From positions 124,001 through 188,000 of the forward strand of contig NZ_SIRT01000001.1 in the NCBI RefSeq assembly GCF_004310325.1: a stretch of DNA of 64,000 bases, written 5' to 3'. Of the stretch, positions 18,719-25,580 are shown one piece after another. A model generated the notes under the pieces. The model made no database searches, was not told the origin of the DNA, and saw nothing but the letters and a program-made list of their open reading frames with translations. The DNA is from Hyunsoonleella flava. Lineage in GTDB: Bacteria; Bacteroidota; Bacteroidia; Flavobacteriales; Flavobacteriaceae. A program made the position numbers and the translations under genes. How positions within the stretch are numbered: position 1 is the stretch's first letter; every line of letters begins with the position of its first letter.

Positions 18719-18761
18719 TATTGCCCTTAAAATTTTGATAAAAATAGTTATTTTTGAAGCA

Positions 18762-19580
18762 ATGAGCGCAATTGATATTTCAGTAATTATAAGTACCTAT
18801 AATATGCCCGAGTGGCTGGAAAAAGTATTATGGAGTTACCAGTTTCAAACCTATAAAAATTTTGAAGTAGTAATTGCCGATGACGGTTCTACCGATGATA
18901 CCAAATCATTAATCACAAATATCGCGTCTAAAGTAGATTATCCCATAAATCATGTATGGCATCCTGATAACGGATTTCAAAAAACCATCATTTTAAATAA
19001 AGCTACAGTAGCTGCTAAAGGAGATTATTTAGTGTATACGGATGGTGATTGTATCGCCAGAAATGACTTTTTGGAGGTTCATTTTAATAAAAGACAGAAA
19101 GGTTATTTTTTATCAGGAGGGTATTTTAAGTTACCTATGAGTATTAGCGAAATGATAACTAAAGAGGATATTGAGCAACAAACCTGTTTTGATATCCAGT
19201 GGTTAAAAAAGAATGGACTTAAATCTTCTTTTAAAAATAATAAAATTACTTCCAGTGGCATAAAAGAAGCCATGCTTAATAATTTTACACCAACAACTGC
19301 AACATGGAATGGGCATAATGCTTCAGGCTGGAAAAAAGACATTATTGAGGCCAATGGATATGACGAGCGAATGCAATATGGAGGAGAGGATAGAGAGCTT
19401 GGAGAAAGATTATTTAATGCAGGTATAAAAGCAAAACAAATTAGATATTCTGCAATTTGTTTGCATCTTGACCATGAGAGAGGTTATGTTAAACCAGAAA
19501 TGATTGCAAAAAACAAACAGATTAGAGCTGAAACAAAAAAGAAAAAAATAAAACGAACAGAATACGGTATTACTAAATAG
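18762..19580 (+). CDS. Glycosyltransferase family 2 with galactosyltransferase-type C-terminal domain
   Basis: 272 residues from ATG 18762 ('MSAIDISVIISTYNMPEWLE'); the longer frame from 18591 runs antisense through the neighbouring gene and is rejected. Motifs: 'FEVVIADDGSTDDTKSLI', 'DYLVYTDGDCIARNDFLEVH' (D-x-D), and 'ASGWKKDIIEANGYDERMQYGGEDRELGERL' with a G-G-E-D-R-E-L-G catalytic segment followed by 'CLHLDHERGY'. That last part is the galactosyltransferase C-terminal domain common in LPS and capsule transferases. A TATTTTTG box at 18749-18756 is so close that the mRNA could be nearly leaderless. The 3' end overlaps the convergent GT9 gene by 8 nt. Confidence 0.9.
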   Translation: MSAIDISVIISTYNMPEWLEKVLWSYQFQTYKNFEVVIADDGSTDDTKSLITNIASKVDYPINHVWHPDNGFQKTIILNKATVAAKGDYLVYTDGDCIARNDFLEVHFNKRQKGYFLSGGYFKLPMSISEMITKEDIEQQTCFDIQWLKKNGLKSSFKNNKITSSGIKEAMLNNFTPTTATWNGHNASGWKKDIIEANGYDERMQYGGEDRELGERLFNAGIKAKQIRYSAICLHLDHERGYVKPEMIAKNKQIRAETKKKKIKRTEYGITK

Positions 19581-20634
19581 AACTTAAAAATGCTTTTAGT
19601 TTAGGTTTAATCAATTCCGGAGTAAATGCAACGTATAATTTTTGGTGTTGTTTTTTAATCTGTTTTGGGCTTGTGTCTGTAAATAGTTCTGGTTTCACGT
19701 CTTTTAAATGAATAGAATCATTTCTTGTTCCATCTTCAAAGATGTTCCATGCTTCTTTTAAAATCCATGGTGAAAAAATTGAAAAAGTGGGTTTATCAAT
19801 AGCCTTTGCCATATTTATAGCACCGCCTTCATTTCCTATGAGAGCATTACAATGACTGGTTAAAGCTATAAATTCCCTAAGATTTTTTCCGAAAACATGT
19901 AAATGAATATGCTTTTTGGTCTCGGGTTTACAAAAGCTTATTATTTTTTTTACATCTTCAATTTGATTAGGAATATAATTAAATAACAGTGCTCCTTTCG
20001 TTTCAGCCACTATAAAATCAATCAATTCTGCCATATATTGCAGTGGATATGTTTTTGTTTTATCACTCCCTAAAATACTTATCATAAATAATGGTGATGA
20101 CAAATTAATCTTGAACTCCAAAAGCATCTTTTTTGCCGTCTCTATCTCATCCTTTTTTAGATGTATTTTTGGCTGTGGATACTTTAAGATTTCTTTTATG
20201 CCCAAAGGTTGTAAAAGTTTAATCCTATTCTCTATAGCTAGACCAGCATTTGAAACAGGAACTTTACTTTCCTTAAACGTATGTGTGTATAAAAATGAGG
20301 TATACCATTTGTGCTTAGAGATTTTAGTTTTCGCACCACTAAATAGCGTTATCAAGTTACTAGAAAAGGTAGAGTATACATCTATTACAACATTGTAATT
20401 TTCCTTTTGTATATTCTTTAGAAAGGAAAAAAACAATGCACTACTTTTTTCTATATTAGGTGTGATGATTTGAAAATTATCAATATCAGGATGGTTTTCT
20501 ACAACAGGAAGTGTGTGCGAGTTAATTAAATAGTGCAACGTGGCATTAGGAAAAGACTCGCGCAATAAAGAAAAAAGAATACTACTGGTGAGTACATCCC
20601 CAATCATTTTTTGTTGTATAACCAAAATCTTCAT
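19573..20634 (-). CDS. Glycosyltransferase family 9 (heptosyltransferase-like)
   Basis: 353 residues from ATG 20634 ('MKILVIQQKMIGDVLTSSIL'). GT9/heptosyltransferase features are the N-terminal Q-x-K-M-I-G-D-V-L loop with the catalytic aspartate, 'NYNVVIDVYSTFSSNLITLF', 'LFMISILGSDKTKTYPLQYMAELI' (ADP-heptose lobe) and 'ALIGNEGGAINMAKAIDKPTF' in the place of the usual G-x-D-T-G-P-x-H. The D-T-G-P motif is thus replaced by N-E-G-G, which suggests a divergent family member. It probably extends the inner core with heptose or a similar sugar. A strong hairpin separates it from dapD upstream. Confidence 0.88.
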   Translation of the reverse strand: MKILVIQQKMIGDVLTSSILFSLLRESFPNATLHYLINSHTLPVVENHPDIDNFQIITPNIEKSSALFFSFLKNIQKENYNVVIDVYSTFSSNLITLFSGAKTKISKHKWYTSFLYTHTFKESKVPVSNAGLAIENRIKLLQPLGIKEILKYPQPKIHLKKDEIETAKKMLLEFKINLSSPLFMISILGSDKTKTYPLQYMAELIDFIVAETKGALLFNYIPNQIEDVKKIISFCKPETKKHIHLHVFGKNLREFIALTSHCNALIGNEGGAINMAKAIDKPTFSIFSPWILKEAWNIFEDGTRNDSIHLKDVKPELFTDTSPKQIKKQHQKLYVAFTPELIKPKLKAFLSSI

Positions 20635-20653
20635 ACCGCCGATGAAATTACAA

Positions 20654-20699
20654 ATAAAAAATTCCAAATTCCATTTTTAACTTTTGGAATTTGGAATTT
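20654..20699 (-). terminator. 15-bp perfect hairpin terminator after dapD
   Basis: Arms 20659-20673 and 20685-20699 are perfectly complementary (core aattccaaattcca), with an 11-nt loop. Read on the minus strand, a T-rich run follows the hairpin, so it fits a rho-independent terminator for dapD. Each arm contains an internal direct repeat (ggaattt ggaattt). Confidence 0.75.
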
Positions 20700-20722
20700 A
20701 GTTTGCTTTTCAAATTTATAGC

Positions 20723-21538
20723 TTATACCGCCACATCATGCTCTCTTAGAGCATCGTTTAGCGATGTTTTTTTATTGGTACTCTCCTTACGTTTCCCAAT
20801 AATCAGGGCACATGGTACATTATAACTACCAGACGGGAATTCTTTACTATAACTACCAGGAATTACTACTGAACGCGCAGGTACAACACCTCTATATTCT
20901 TTTGGCTCGTCTCCTGTAACATCAATAATTTTTGTACTCATGGTTAAAACTACACCTGCGCCTAAAACAGCTTCAGTTTCTACTCTTACACCTTCAACTA
21001 CTATACAACGCGATCCAATAAAAGCATTATCTTCAATAATGACAGGAGCAGCTTGTAATGGCTCAAGTACACCGCCAATACCCACACCTCCAGATAAATG
21101 CACATTTTTACCAATTTGCGCACAACTACCTACAGTAGCCCAGGTATCTACCATAGTACCTTCATCAACATAGGCTCCAATATTTACATAACTTGGCATT
21201 AAGATAGTGCCAGCGGAAATATAAGCACCATGTCTTGCAACAGCATTAGGTACAACACGAATGCCTCTTTCGGCAAAATTTTTCTTTAAGGGGATTTTAT
21301 CATGATACTCAAAAATACCAGCTTCTAAGGTTTCCATTTTTTGAATAGGAAAATATAAAACAACAGCTTTTTTTACCCATTCGTTTACCTGCCACCCACC
21401 TTCGATAGGCTCTGCTACTCTTAATTCCCCCTTATCTAAAAGAGAGACTACATTTCTAATAGCATCAGTTGTTTTGTTTTCCTTTAAAAGCTCTCGGTTA
21501 TCCCAAGCATTTTCTATAGTTTGTTGTAATTCTGTCAT
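20723..21538 (-). CDS. dapD: 2,3,4,5-tetrahydropyridine-2,6-dicarboxylate N-succinyltransferase
   Basis: 271 residues from ATG 21538 ('MTELQQTIENAWDNRELL'), the normal DapD length. The N-terminal helical domain is followed by a left-handed beta-helix of hexapeptide repeats ('GAYISAGTILMPSYVNIGAY', 'GTMVDTWATVGSCAQIGKNV', 'VLEPLQAAPVIIEDNAFIGS'). It ends with the substrate-binding 'VVIPGSYSKEFPSGSYNVPCALI'. The enzyme transfers succinyl from succinyl-CoA in the lysine/meso-diaminopimelate route for cell-wall peptidoglycan. The gene stands alone with its own -7 box (21557-21564) and terminator. Confidence 0.95.
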   Translation of the reverse strand: MTELQQTIENAWDNRELLKENKTTDAIRNVVSLLDKGELRVAEPIEGGWQVNEWVKKAVVLYFPIQKMETLEAGIFEYHDKIPLKKNFAERGIRVVPNAVARHGAYISAGTILMPSYVNIGAYVDEGTMVDTWATVGSCAQIGKNVHLSGGVGIGGVLEPLQAAPVIIEDNAFIGSRCIVVEGVRVETEAVLGAGVVLTMSTKIIDVTGDEPKEYRGVVPARSVVIPGSYSKEFPSGSYNVPCALIIGKRKESTNKKTSLNDALREHDVAV

Positions 21539-21556
21539 TAGTATCAATATTTTGGG

Positions 21557-21564
21557 CAAATATA
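21557..21564 (-). promoter_or_regulatory. -7 box (TATATTTG) for dapD
   Basis: Minus-strand reading of 21564-21557 is TATATTTG. Transcription would begin near 21550, about 12 nt before the ATG at 21538. This supports 21538 over the upstream non-ATG start at 21559, which lies inside the promoter. Confidence 0.5.
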
Positions 21565-21800
21565 CTATCTAATGCCTAAAACGGATGTATTTTCATCCTT
21601 TAATTATTTTGAAAAATTAACCACAATTTTTGAATATTTTTTAGTGTTTCATCGCGCTTTTTCCCTTTGAACAATTATTTTTTGCAGATGAAATGCATTT
21701 TTCATGTATTTCATCGTCAAAAAAAGCATTTCCACTATTCATCGATAGAACTCCTCCGATTTTCTAATAATCGAAAATTCAGTGAGGTACAACTAATTTA
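21565..21800. other. Non-coding stretch with several GATGAAA/TTTCATC inverted repeats
   Basis: This is the main part of a 325-bp gap between dapD and the next gene. I see no credible ORF. It holds a 12-bp hairpin (arms 21687-21698 and 21704-21715, one G-T pair) of the form gatgaaatgcat/atgtatttcatc. A smaller ggatg/catcc hairpin lies near 21593-21607, and there are further TTTCATCG words near 21650 and 21733. No riboswitch or RNA family is recognised. Confidence 0.4.
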
Positions 21801-21833
21801 TTGTAGCTGAGCGTTGGTATGGGTATATATTTG
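21801..21833 (+). promoter_or_regulatory. Predicted promoter for the 21864 gene (TTG ... TATATTTG)
   Basis: TTG at 21801-21803 and TATATTTG at 21826-21833, 22 nt apart, slightly wide for the Bacteroidota consensus. Transcription would begin near 21839, 25 nt before the ATG. Confidence 0.45.
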
Positions 21834-21863
21834 AATCGTTGAAATAAAACAAACCCTCAAATC

Positions 21864-22127
21864 ATGAAAACAAATTTTTATATCTTATTTATCTTATTAG
21901 TTTCTTTCTCAGCGTTAAGTGCTCAGAATGATGTTAAGACTGATAAAGTAGACACCGAGATTACTGTTTCTGAAGCTAACGAAGCTACAGTAATTATTGA
22001 TACTGTAAAAATTAAAGAAACGATCGCAAAGAGTAGTAGCGATATTAGAATTTTCTTAAATAGAGAAAGAAAAGTTGATAACATCAAATTAGTATTTCCT
22101 AAAATCAACAAAAGAAAATTATCTTAA
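21864..22127 (+). CDS. Small secreted hypothetical protein
   Basis: 87 residues, family not recognised. A signal peptide is clear (MKTNFYILFILLVSFSALSA then Q-N-D). The mature 66 residues are hydrophilic, rich in T, V, I, K and E, with a basic end 'RIFLNRERKVDNIKLVFPK' and 'INKRKLS'. No cysteines or metal motif. Support for a real gene comes from the signal peptide, an upstream promoter-like sequence and a terminator at 22171. Likely periplasmic or surface; function unknown. Confidence 0.7.
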   Translation: MKTNFYILFILLVSFSALSAQNDVKTDKVDTEITVSEANEATVIIDTVKIKETIAKSSSDIRIFLNRERKVDNIKLVFPKINKRKLS

Positions 22128-22170
22128 AAAACGATTAAGTATTCAAATTTAATAATAAGGTTAAACACGA

Positions 22171-22203
22171 AGAAGGCTGTCTGAAAAGGCAGTCTTTTTT
22201 ATT
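22171..22203 (+). terminator. Rho-independent terminator after the 21864 gene
   Basis: Stem ggctgtc (22175-22181) with ggcagtc (22188-22194), including two G-U pairs, a 6-nt loop, then a run of six T at 22195-22200. Confidence 0.7.
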
Positions 22204-22212
22204 TTAAAGAAT

Positions 22213-22220
22213 TACTTTTG
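22213..22220 (+). promoter_or_regulatory. -7 box (TACTTTTG) for ruvX
   Basis: Perfect TAnnTTTG located 14 nt before the ruvX ATG, just behind the preceding terminator. No TTG at -33 spacing is visible. Confidence 0.4.
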
Positions 22221-22234
22221 CATAAAAGTAGAGC

Positions 22235-22645
22235 ATGGGCAGAATTTTAGCGATTGATTATGGAAAAGTAAGGACAGGAATTGCTGTTACCGATGAGTTA
22301 CAGATAATTGCTTCAGGTTTAACTACTGTATCCACTAAGGATGTTATTGTTTTTTTGAAAGATTATCTACTAAATGAAAATGTTGAATTGTTTTTGGTAG
22401 GAGAACCAAAACAACTTGATAATACACCTTCTGAAAGTGAGGCACTTATTTTGCCTTTTTTAGAAAAACTTGAAAAAACCTTTCCAAAAATTCCTATTAA
22501 AAGAGTAGATGAACGTTTTACATCAAAAATGGCTTTTCAAACCATGATTGATAGCGGACTTAAAAAGAACCAAAGAAAAAATAAAGCTCTGGTTGATGAA
22601 ATTAGTGCTACTTTAATTCTTCAAAGTTATTTATACTCCAAATAG
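22235..22645 (+). CDS. ruvX: RuvX/YqgF family Holliday junction resolvase-like nuclease
   Basis: 136 residues, standard YqgF length. RNase H-like fold: 'GRILAIDYGKVRTGIAVTDE' with the first catalytic aspartate, 'VELFLVGEPKQLDNTPSE' in the position of G-x-P, 'IPIKRVDERFTSKMAFQTM' with the D-E-R-x-T-S signature, and 'KALVDEISATLILQSYL' with the terminal acidic residue. The family is linked to resolution of recombination intermediates and, in Gram-negatives, to 16S rRNA 5' processing. A TACTTTTG box lies at 22213-22220. It is followed by def, a common bacterial pairing. Confidence 0.92.
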   Translation: MGRILAIDYGKVRTGIAVTDELQIIASGLTTVSTKDVIVFLKDYLLNENVELFLVGEPKQLDNTPSESEALILPFLEKLEKTFPKIPIKRVDERFTSKMAFQTMIDSGLKKNQRKNKALVDEISATLILQSYLYSK

Positions 22646-22714
22646 ATTTTTTGCTCGATAGACTATTTTACGATGTAAGTGTCGTATTTTTGCGAAAATA
22701 ATTTAATCCTGACA

Positions 22715-23305
22715 ATGATTTTACCAATTGTAGCTTATGGCGACCCTGTTTTAAAGAAAAAGGGAACAGAAATATCTAAAGATTATCCAAATTTAAACGA
22801 ACTATTGGATAATATGTTTGAAACCATGTATAACGCTTTGGGAGTAGGGCTGGCAGCACCGCAAATAGGACTGCCTATTCGTTTGTTTTTGGTTGATACT
22901 TCGCCTTTTGCTGAAGATGAAGATCTGCCAGAAGAAGAGAGAACCACCCTTAAGGATTTTAAGCGTGTGTTTATAAATGCCACTATTTTAGAGGAAAAAG
23001 GAGATGATTGGGCGTTTAATGAAGGGTGTTTAAGTATTCCAGATGTTCGAGAAGACGTATTTAGGCAACCTAAAATTACTATCGAGTATTATGATGAGAA
23101 TTTTAAAAAGCATACCGAAACATTTGATGGATTAATAGCTCGTGTAATCCAACACGAATACGATCATATTGAAGGTGTTTTATTCACCGATAAGTTATCC
23201 AGTTTTAAAAAGAGATTGATAAAAGGCAAGCTTTCCAATATATCAAAAGGGAAGATAAATGTGGACTACAAAATGCGTTTTCCCAATCAAAAAAAGAAGC
23301 GATAA
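22715..23305 (+). CDS. def: Peptide deformylase
   Basis: 196 residues from ATG 22715 ('MILPIVAYGDPVLKKKG'); a GTG extension at 22679 adds 12 residues not typical of the family. The upstream TATTTTTG box (22685-22692), which that extension would overlap, supports the shorter form. All three deformylase motifs are present: 'GVGLAAPQIGLPIRLF', 'EGCLSIPDV' with the metal-ligand cysteine, and 'QHEYDHIEGVLF' with the H-E-x-x-D-H iron/zinc site. It removes N-formyl from nascent proteins in the cytoplasm. It lies between ruvX and a DUF5606 gene. Confidence 0.96.
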   Translation: MILPIVAYGDPVLKKKGTEISKDYPNLNELLDNMFETMYNALGVGLAAPQIGLPIRLFLVDTSPFAEDEDLPEEERTTLKDFKRVFINATILEEKGDDWAFNEGCLSIPDVREDVFRQPKITIEYYDENFKKHTETFDGLIARVIQHEYDHIEGVLFTDKLSSFKKRLIKGKLSNISKGKINVDYKMRFPNQKKKR

Positions 23306-23363
23306 TTTTTGCATTGGATTTTAAAAATATGATATTTGCGCCTCTCTAAAAACAAAATTATTT

Positions 23364-23786
23364 ATGGGCTTAGAAAAAGTTTTGGCCATTTCGGGGAAAC
23401 CCGGACTTTATAAATTAGTAACACAAACCCGAGGTGGTTTTGTGGCAGAATCTTTAATAGATGGTAAACGATTATCTATCGGTTTACAAAATAACGTAAG
23501 TGTATTAAGTGAAATAGCAATATATACCCTTACTGAAGAAGTACCATTGTATAAGGTACTAGGTAAAATTAGAGAAAAGGAAAACAGCCAGCCATCTAGC
23601 GTTAGACCAAAAGATGGTAAAGACAAACTTGAAGAATACTTTTTTGATGTCTTGCCTGATTATGACGAGGACAGAGTTTATGCCAGCGATATAAAAAAGG
23701 TAATACAATGGTATAATTTGTTGCAGAAACACGATATGTTAAACTTGCTTGATGAAGAAGACACATCAAGCGATGAAGAAGAATAA
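23364..23786 (+). CDS. DUF5606 domain-containing protein
   Basis: 140 residues. The start 'MGLEKVLAISGKPGLYKLV' and 'GGFVAESLIDGKRLSIG' form a small beta-rich N-terminal domain. 'VPLYKVLGKIREKE', 'LEEYFFDVLPDYDEDRVYAS' and 'DIKKVIQWYNLL' complete the conserved DUF5606 region of Bacteroidota. The tail is acidic ('DEEDTSSDEEE'). No signal peptide, so cytoplasmic; function unknown. The downstream end is defined by a strong terminator at 23794. Its position directly after def is conserved in many Flavobacteriia as I recall it, but that is memory, not shown here. Confidence 0.88.
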   Translation: MGLEKVLAISGKPGLYKLVTQTRGGFVAESLIDGKRLSIGLQNNVSVLSEIAIYTLTEEVPLYKVLGKIREKENSQPSSVRPKDGKDKLEEYFFDVLPDYDEDRVYASDIKKVIQWYNLLQKHDMLNLLDEEDTSSDEEE

Positions 23787-23793
23787 AATTTTG

Positions 23794-23817
23794 ACCTCCA
23801 AAACTGGAGGTTTTTTT
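23794..23817 (+). terminator. Rho-independent terminator after DUF5606 gene
   Basis: Perfect 7-bp stem acctcca/tggaggt (23794-23800, 23805-23811) with a 4-nt loop and T-run to 23817. Confidence 0.85.
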
Positions 23818-23877
23818 ATGACTTAACTGTAAGTAACGATGCCTGTTTGCGACCTTTTAAGAACAAAAGCGTAAACA

Positions 23878-24549
23878 ATGAAGTCCCTTTGGTTTTTTGA
23901 AGATACTAATCTTTTCAAAATTTTATGTCCACATAAATTTAAGGCCTATAAAGTCAATCATGATTTTGATTCCTACAAAAAACAAGATTATATCTACTTT
24001 GAGGAAGATTCAGCCACTAAAGTTTACTTGATTGAAAAAGGAAAAGTTAAGCTAGGATATTATAACGAAGATGGGGAAGAAGTGGTAAAAGCTATATTGA
24101 CTCGAGGTGAGTTGTTTGGTGAAACGGCAATTCTTGGAGAATCTAAGCGCGAAGAATTCGCAATGTCTATTGACAATACCACAAGTATTTGCCCCATTGG
24201 TGTCGAAACCATGCATAACCTCATGCGTGATAACCAAACCTTCAGTTTCAAGGTTTATAAATTCATAGGGTTTAAGCTTAAAAAATTAGAGCGCAGACTT
24301 CAACTACTTTTGTTCAAAGACACGAAAACACGACTCTTGGAATTTTTGCATGAGCTATGTACGGATTATGGATATGATTGTGAAAAAACAGGAGATAAAA
24401 TCATTCATCATCCATACACACAAAAAGATATTGCTTCATTAATTGGCACTTCTAGGCCTACACTAAACATTCTTTTGAACGAACTTAAAGAGGAGAATGT
24501 TATTGAATTTTCAAGAAAAGAGATAAGAATCTATAAAAAAACGGCTTAA
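23878..24549 (+). CDS. Crp/Fnr family transcriptional regulator
   Basis: 223 residues. The N-terminal cyclic-nucleotide-binding-like jelly roll runs to about residue 130 ('KQDYIYFEEDSATKVYLIEK', 'GYYNEDGEEVVKAILTRGEL', 'FGETAILGESKREEFA'). Next comes the dimer helix, then a winged helix ('YTQKDIASLIGTSRPTLNIL', 'LNELKEENVIEFSRKEIRIY') as recognition domain. No N-terminal cysteine cluster for an Fe-S centre is present, so it is not a classic oxygen-sensing Fnr, and the effector is unknown. An 18-bp palindrome starts on the last base of its stop codon. That site may be its own operator, controlling the lipoprotein gene downstream. Confidence 0.93.
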   Translation: MKSLWFFEDTNLFKILCPHKFKAYKVNHDFDSYKKQDYIYFEEDSATKVYLIEKGKVKLGYYNEDGEEVVKAILTRGELFGETAILGESKREEFAMSIDNTTSICPIGVETMHNLMRDNQTFSFKVYKFIGFKLKKLERRLQLLLFKDTKTRLLEFLHELCTDYGYDCEKTGDKIIHHPYTQKDIASLIGTSRPTLNILLNELKEENVIEFSRKEIRIYKKTA

Positions 24550-24566
24550 TGTTAGCTGGCTAACAT
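24549..24566. promoter_or_regulatory. Perfect palindrome, candidate Crp/Fnr-type operator
   Basis: ATGTTAGC-TG-GCTAACAT, two perfect 8-bp arms around 2 bp. Its centre (24557.5) lies about 40-41 bp upstream of the start predicted from the TAATTTTG box at 24587, the classical class II activator position for Crp/Fnr proteins. It could alternatively be a short terminator hairpin for the regulator gene, although the following T-run is weak. Confidence 0.5.
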
Positions 24567-24586
24567 TTTATCATATCCCGGTACTA

Positions 24587-24594
24587 TAATTTTG
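24587..24594 (+). promoter_or_regulatory. -7 box (TAATTTTG) of the lipoprotein gene
   Basis: Perfect TAnnTTTG with no TTG at -33, where the upstream palindrome sits instead. This suggests an activator-dependent promoter. The ATG follows at 24624. Confidence 0.5.
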
Positions 24595-24623
24595 ATTTAA
24601 ATAACAAATAAAAAATTATAGCG

Positions 24624-25499
24624 ATGATTAAAAAAATGATTTTAGCCTTATTGGCAATAGGATGTTTTACTACCTCTTGTAGTAATGACGATGACAATAC
24701 CGGACCTTCTACTTCAAATCTTACATTAAATTTACAAGGCTTAGAAGCTTTGGGTGATGATTATGTTTATGAAGGTTGGATAATCGTTAATGGCGCTCCA
24801 GTTTCAACAGGTACGTTTTCTGATGTATCTTCTGCACAGGTTTTTTTAGTAGATTCAGATCAACTAAATAATGCTACTAGATTTGTGCTTTCTATCGAGC
24901 CAGCAGTAGATCCAGATCCTGCACCAGCAGATACAAAAGTCTTGGTTGGTGATTTCTCAGGAAGTAGCGCTACATTAAATTCAGATGGAATAGTGGCCGA
25001 TTTTTCATCAGCTTCAGGAACTTATATTTTAGCAACTCCGACAGATATGGATGATACCAATGAAGCCAGTGGTGTATGGTTTTTAGATAATTCAAGCGGA
25101 AGTCCTGCTACTGGATTAAATTTACCTACACTTTCTGCAGGATGGCAATATGAAGGATGGGTGGTTTTTGACGGTACTCCGGTTTCCACAGGAACATTTA
25201 TAGATCCAGCAATGGCTGACAATAACGCCGCTACATCTCCTTACAAAGGGACCGCTGGAAATGGTCCAGGATATCCAGGTGAGGATTATTTGATAGGTTC
25301 TGCAGCTGGAGTAACATTTCCTACTGATTTAAAAGGAAGAACGGTTGTGATTTCTGTTGAGCCATGGCCAGATAACAGTTCTGCACCATTTGCTTTAAAA
25401 CCATTAGCCCATATGGTGCCAAATAATGCTGCAGATCATTCTGCAATTACTATGGGAACAGGGCCGGTAGTGAGTGTTTCGGGTACTGCTACGCGATAA
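24624..25499 (+). CDS. Lipoprotein with two repeated 'YEGW' domains
   Basis: 291 residues. A lipoprotein signal is visible (MIKKMILALLAIGCFTTSC, lipidated Cys19, followed by S-N-D-D-D-N of an outer-membrane/surface-type export signal). The mature part has two similar halves, each with Y-E-G-W-I/V-V-x-x-G-x-P-V-S-T-G-T-F: 'YVYEGWIIVNGAPVSTGTF' (about 51-69) and 'WQYEGWVVFDGTPVSTGTF' (about 174-192). Each half ends in 'RFVLSIEP' or 'TVVISVEP'. This resembles the extracellular domain often annotated as anti-sigma-factor-like in Flavobacteriia, but there is no transmembrane helix or anti-sigma domain here. Predicted surface-exposed; function unknown. Probably controlled by the Crp/Fnr gene upstream. 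Confidence 0.82.
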   Translation: MIKKMILALLAIGCFTTSCSNDDDNTGPSTSNLTLNLQGLEALGDDYVYEGWIIVNGAPVSTGTFSDVSSAQVFLVDSDQLNNATRFVLSIEPAVDPDPAPADTKVLVGDFSGSSATLNSDGIVADFSSASGTYILATPTDMDDTNEASGVWFLDNSSGSPATGLNLPTLSAGWQYEGWVVFDGTPVSTGTFIDPAMADNNAATSPYKGTAGNGPGYPGEDYLIGSAAGVTFPTDLKGRTVVISVEPWPDNSSAPFALKPLAHMVPNNAADHSAITMGTGPVVSVSGTATR

Positions 25500-25523
25500 A
25501 TGAAAAGGGAAATAATTAATTAA

Positions 25524-25560
25524 AAAAGGCATGATTTTAAAATCATGCCTTTTGTTTTTA
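25524..25560. terminator. Bidirectional terminator between convergent genes
   Basis: Perfect inverted repeat 25524-25553 (arms of 15 nt, core ggcatgatttt/aaaatcatgcc) with T-runs on one strand and A-runs preceding it, serving the lipoprotein gene and the convergent DUF349 gene. Confidence 0.88.
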
Positions 25561-25580
25561 TTATACAAAAGTATTTTAAT

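Noticed and set aside
18591-18761. N-terminal extension of the second GT2 gene
   Set aside because: It runs antisense through the neighbouring glycosyltransferase; the family-typical GT2 start is MSAIDISVIISTYN at 18762.
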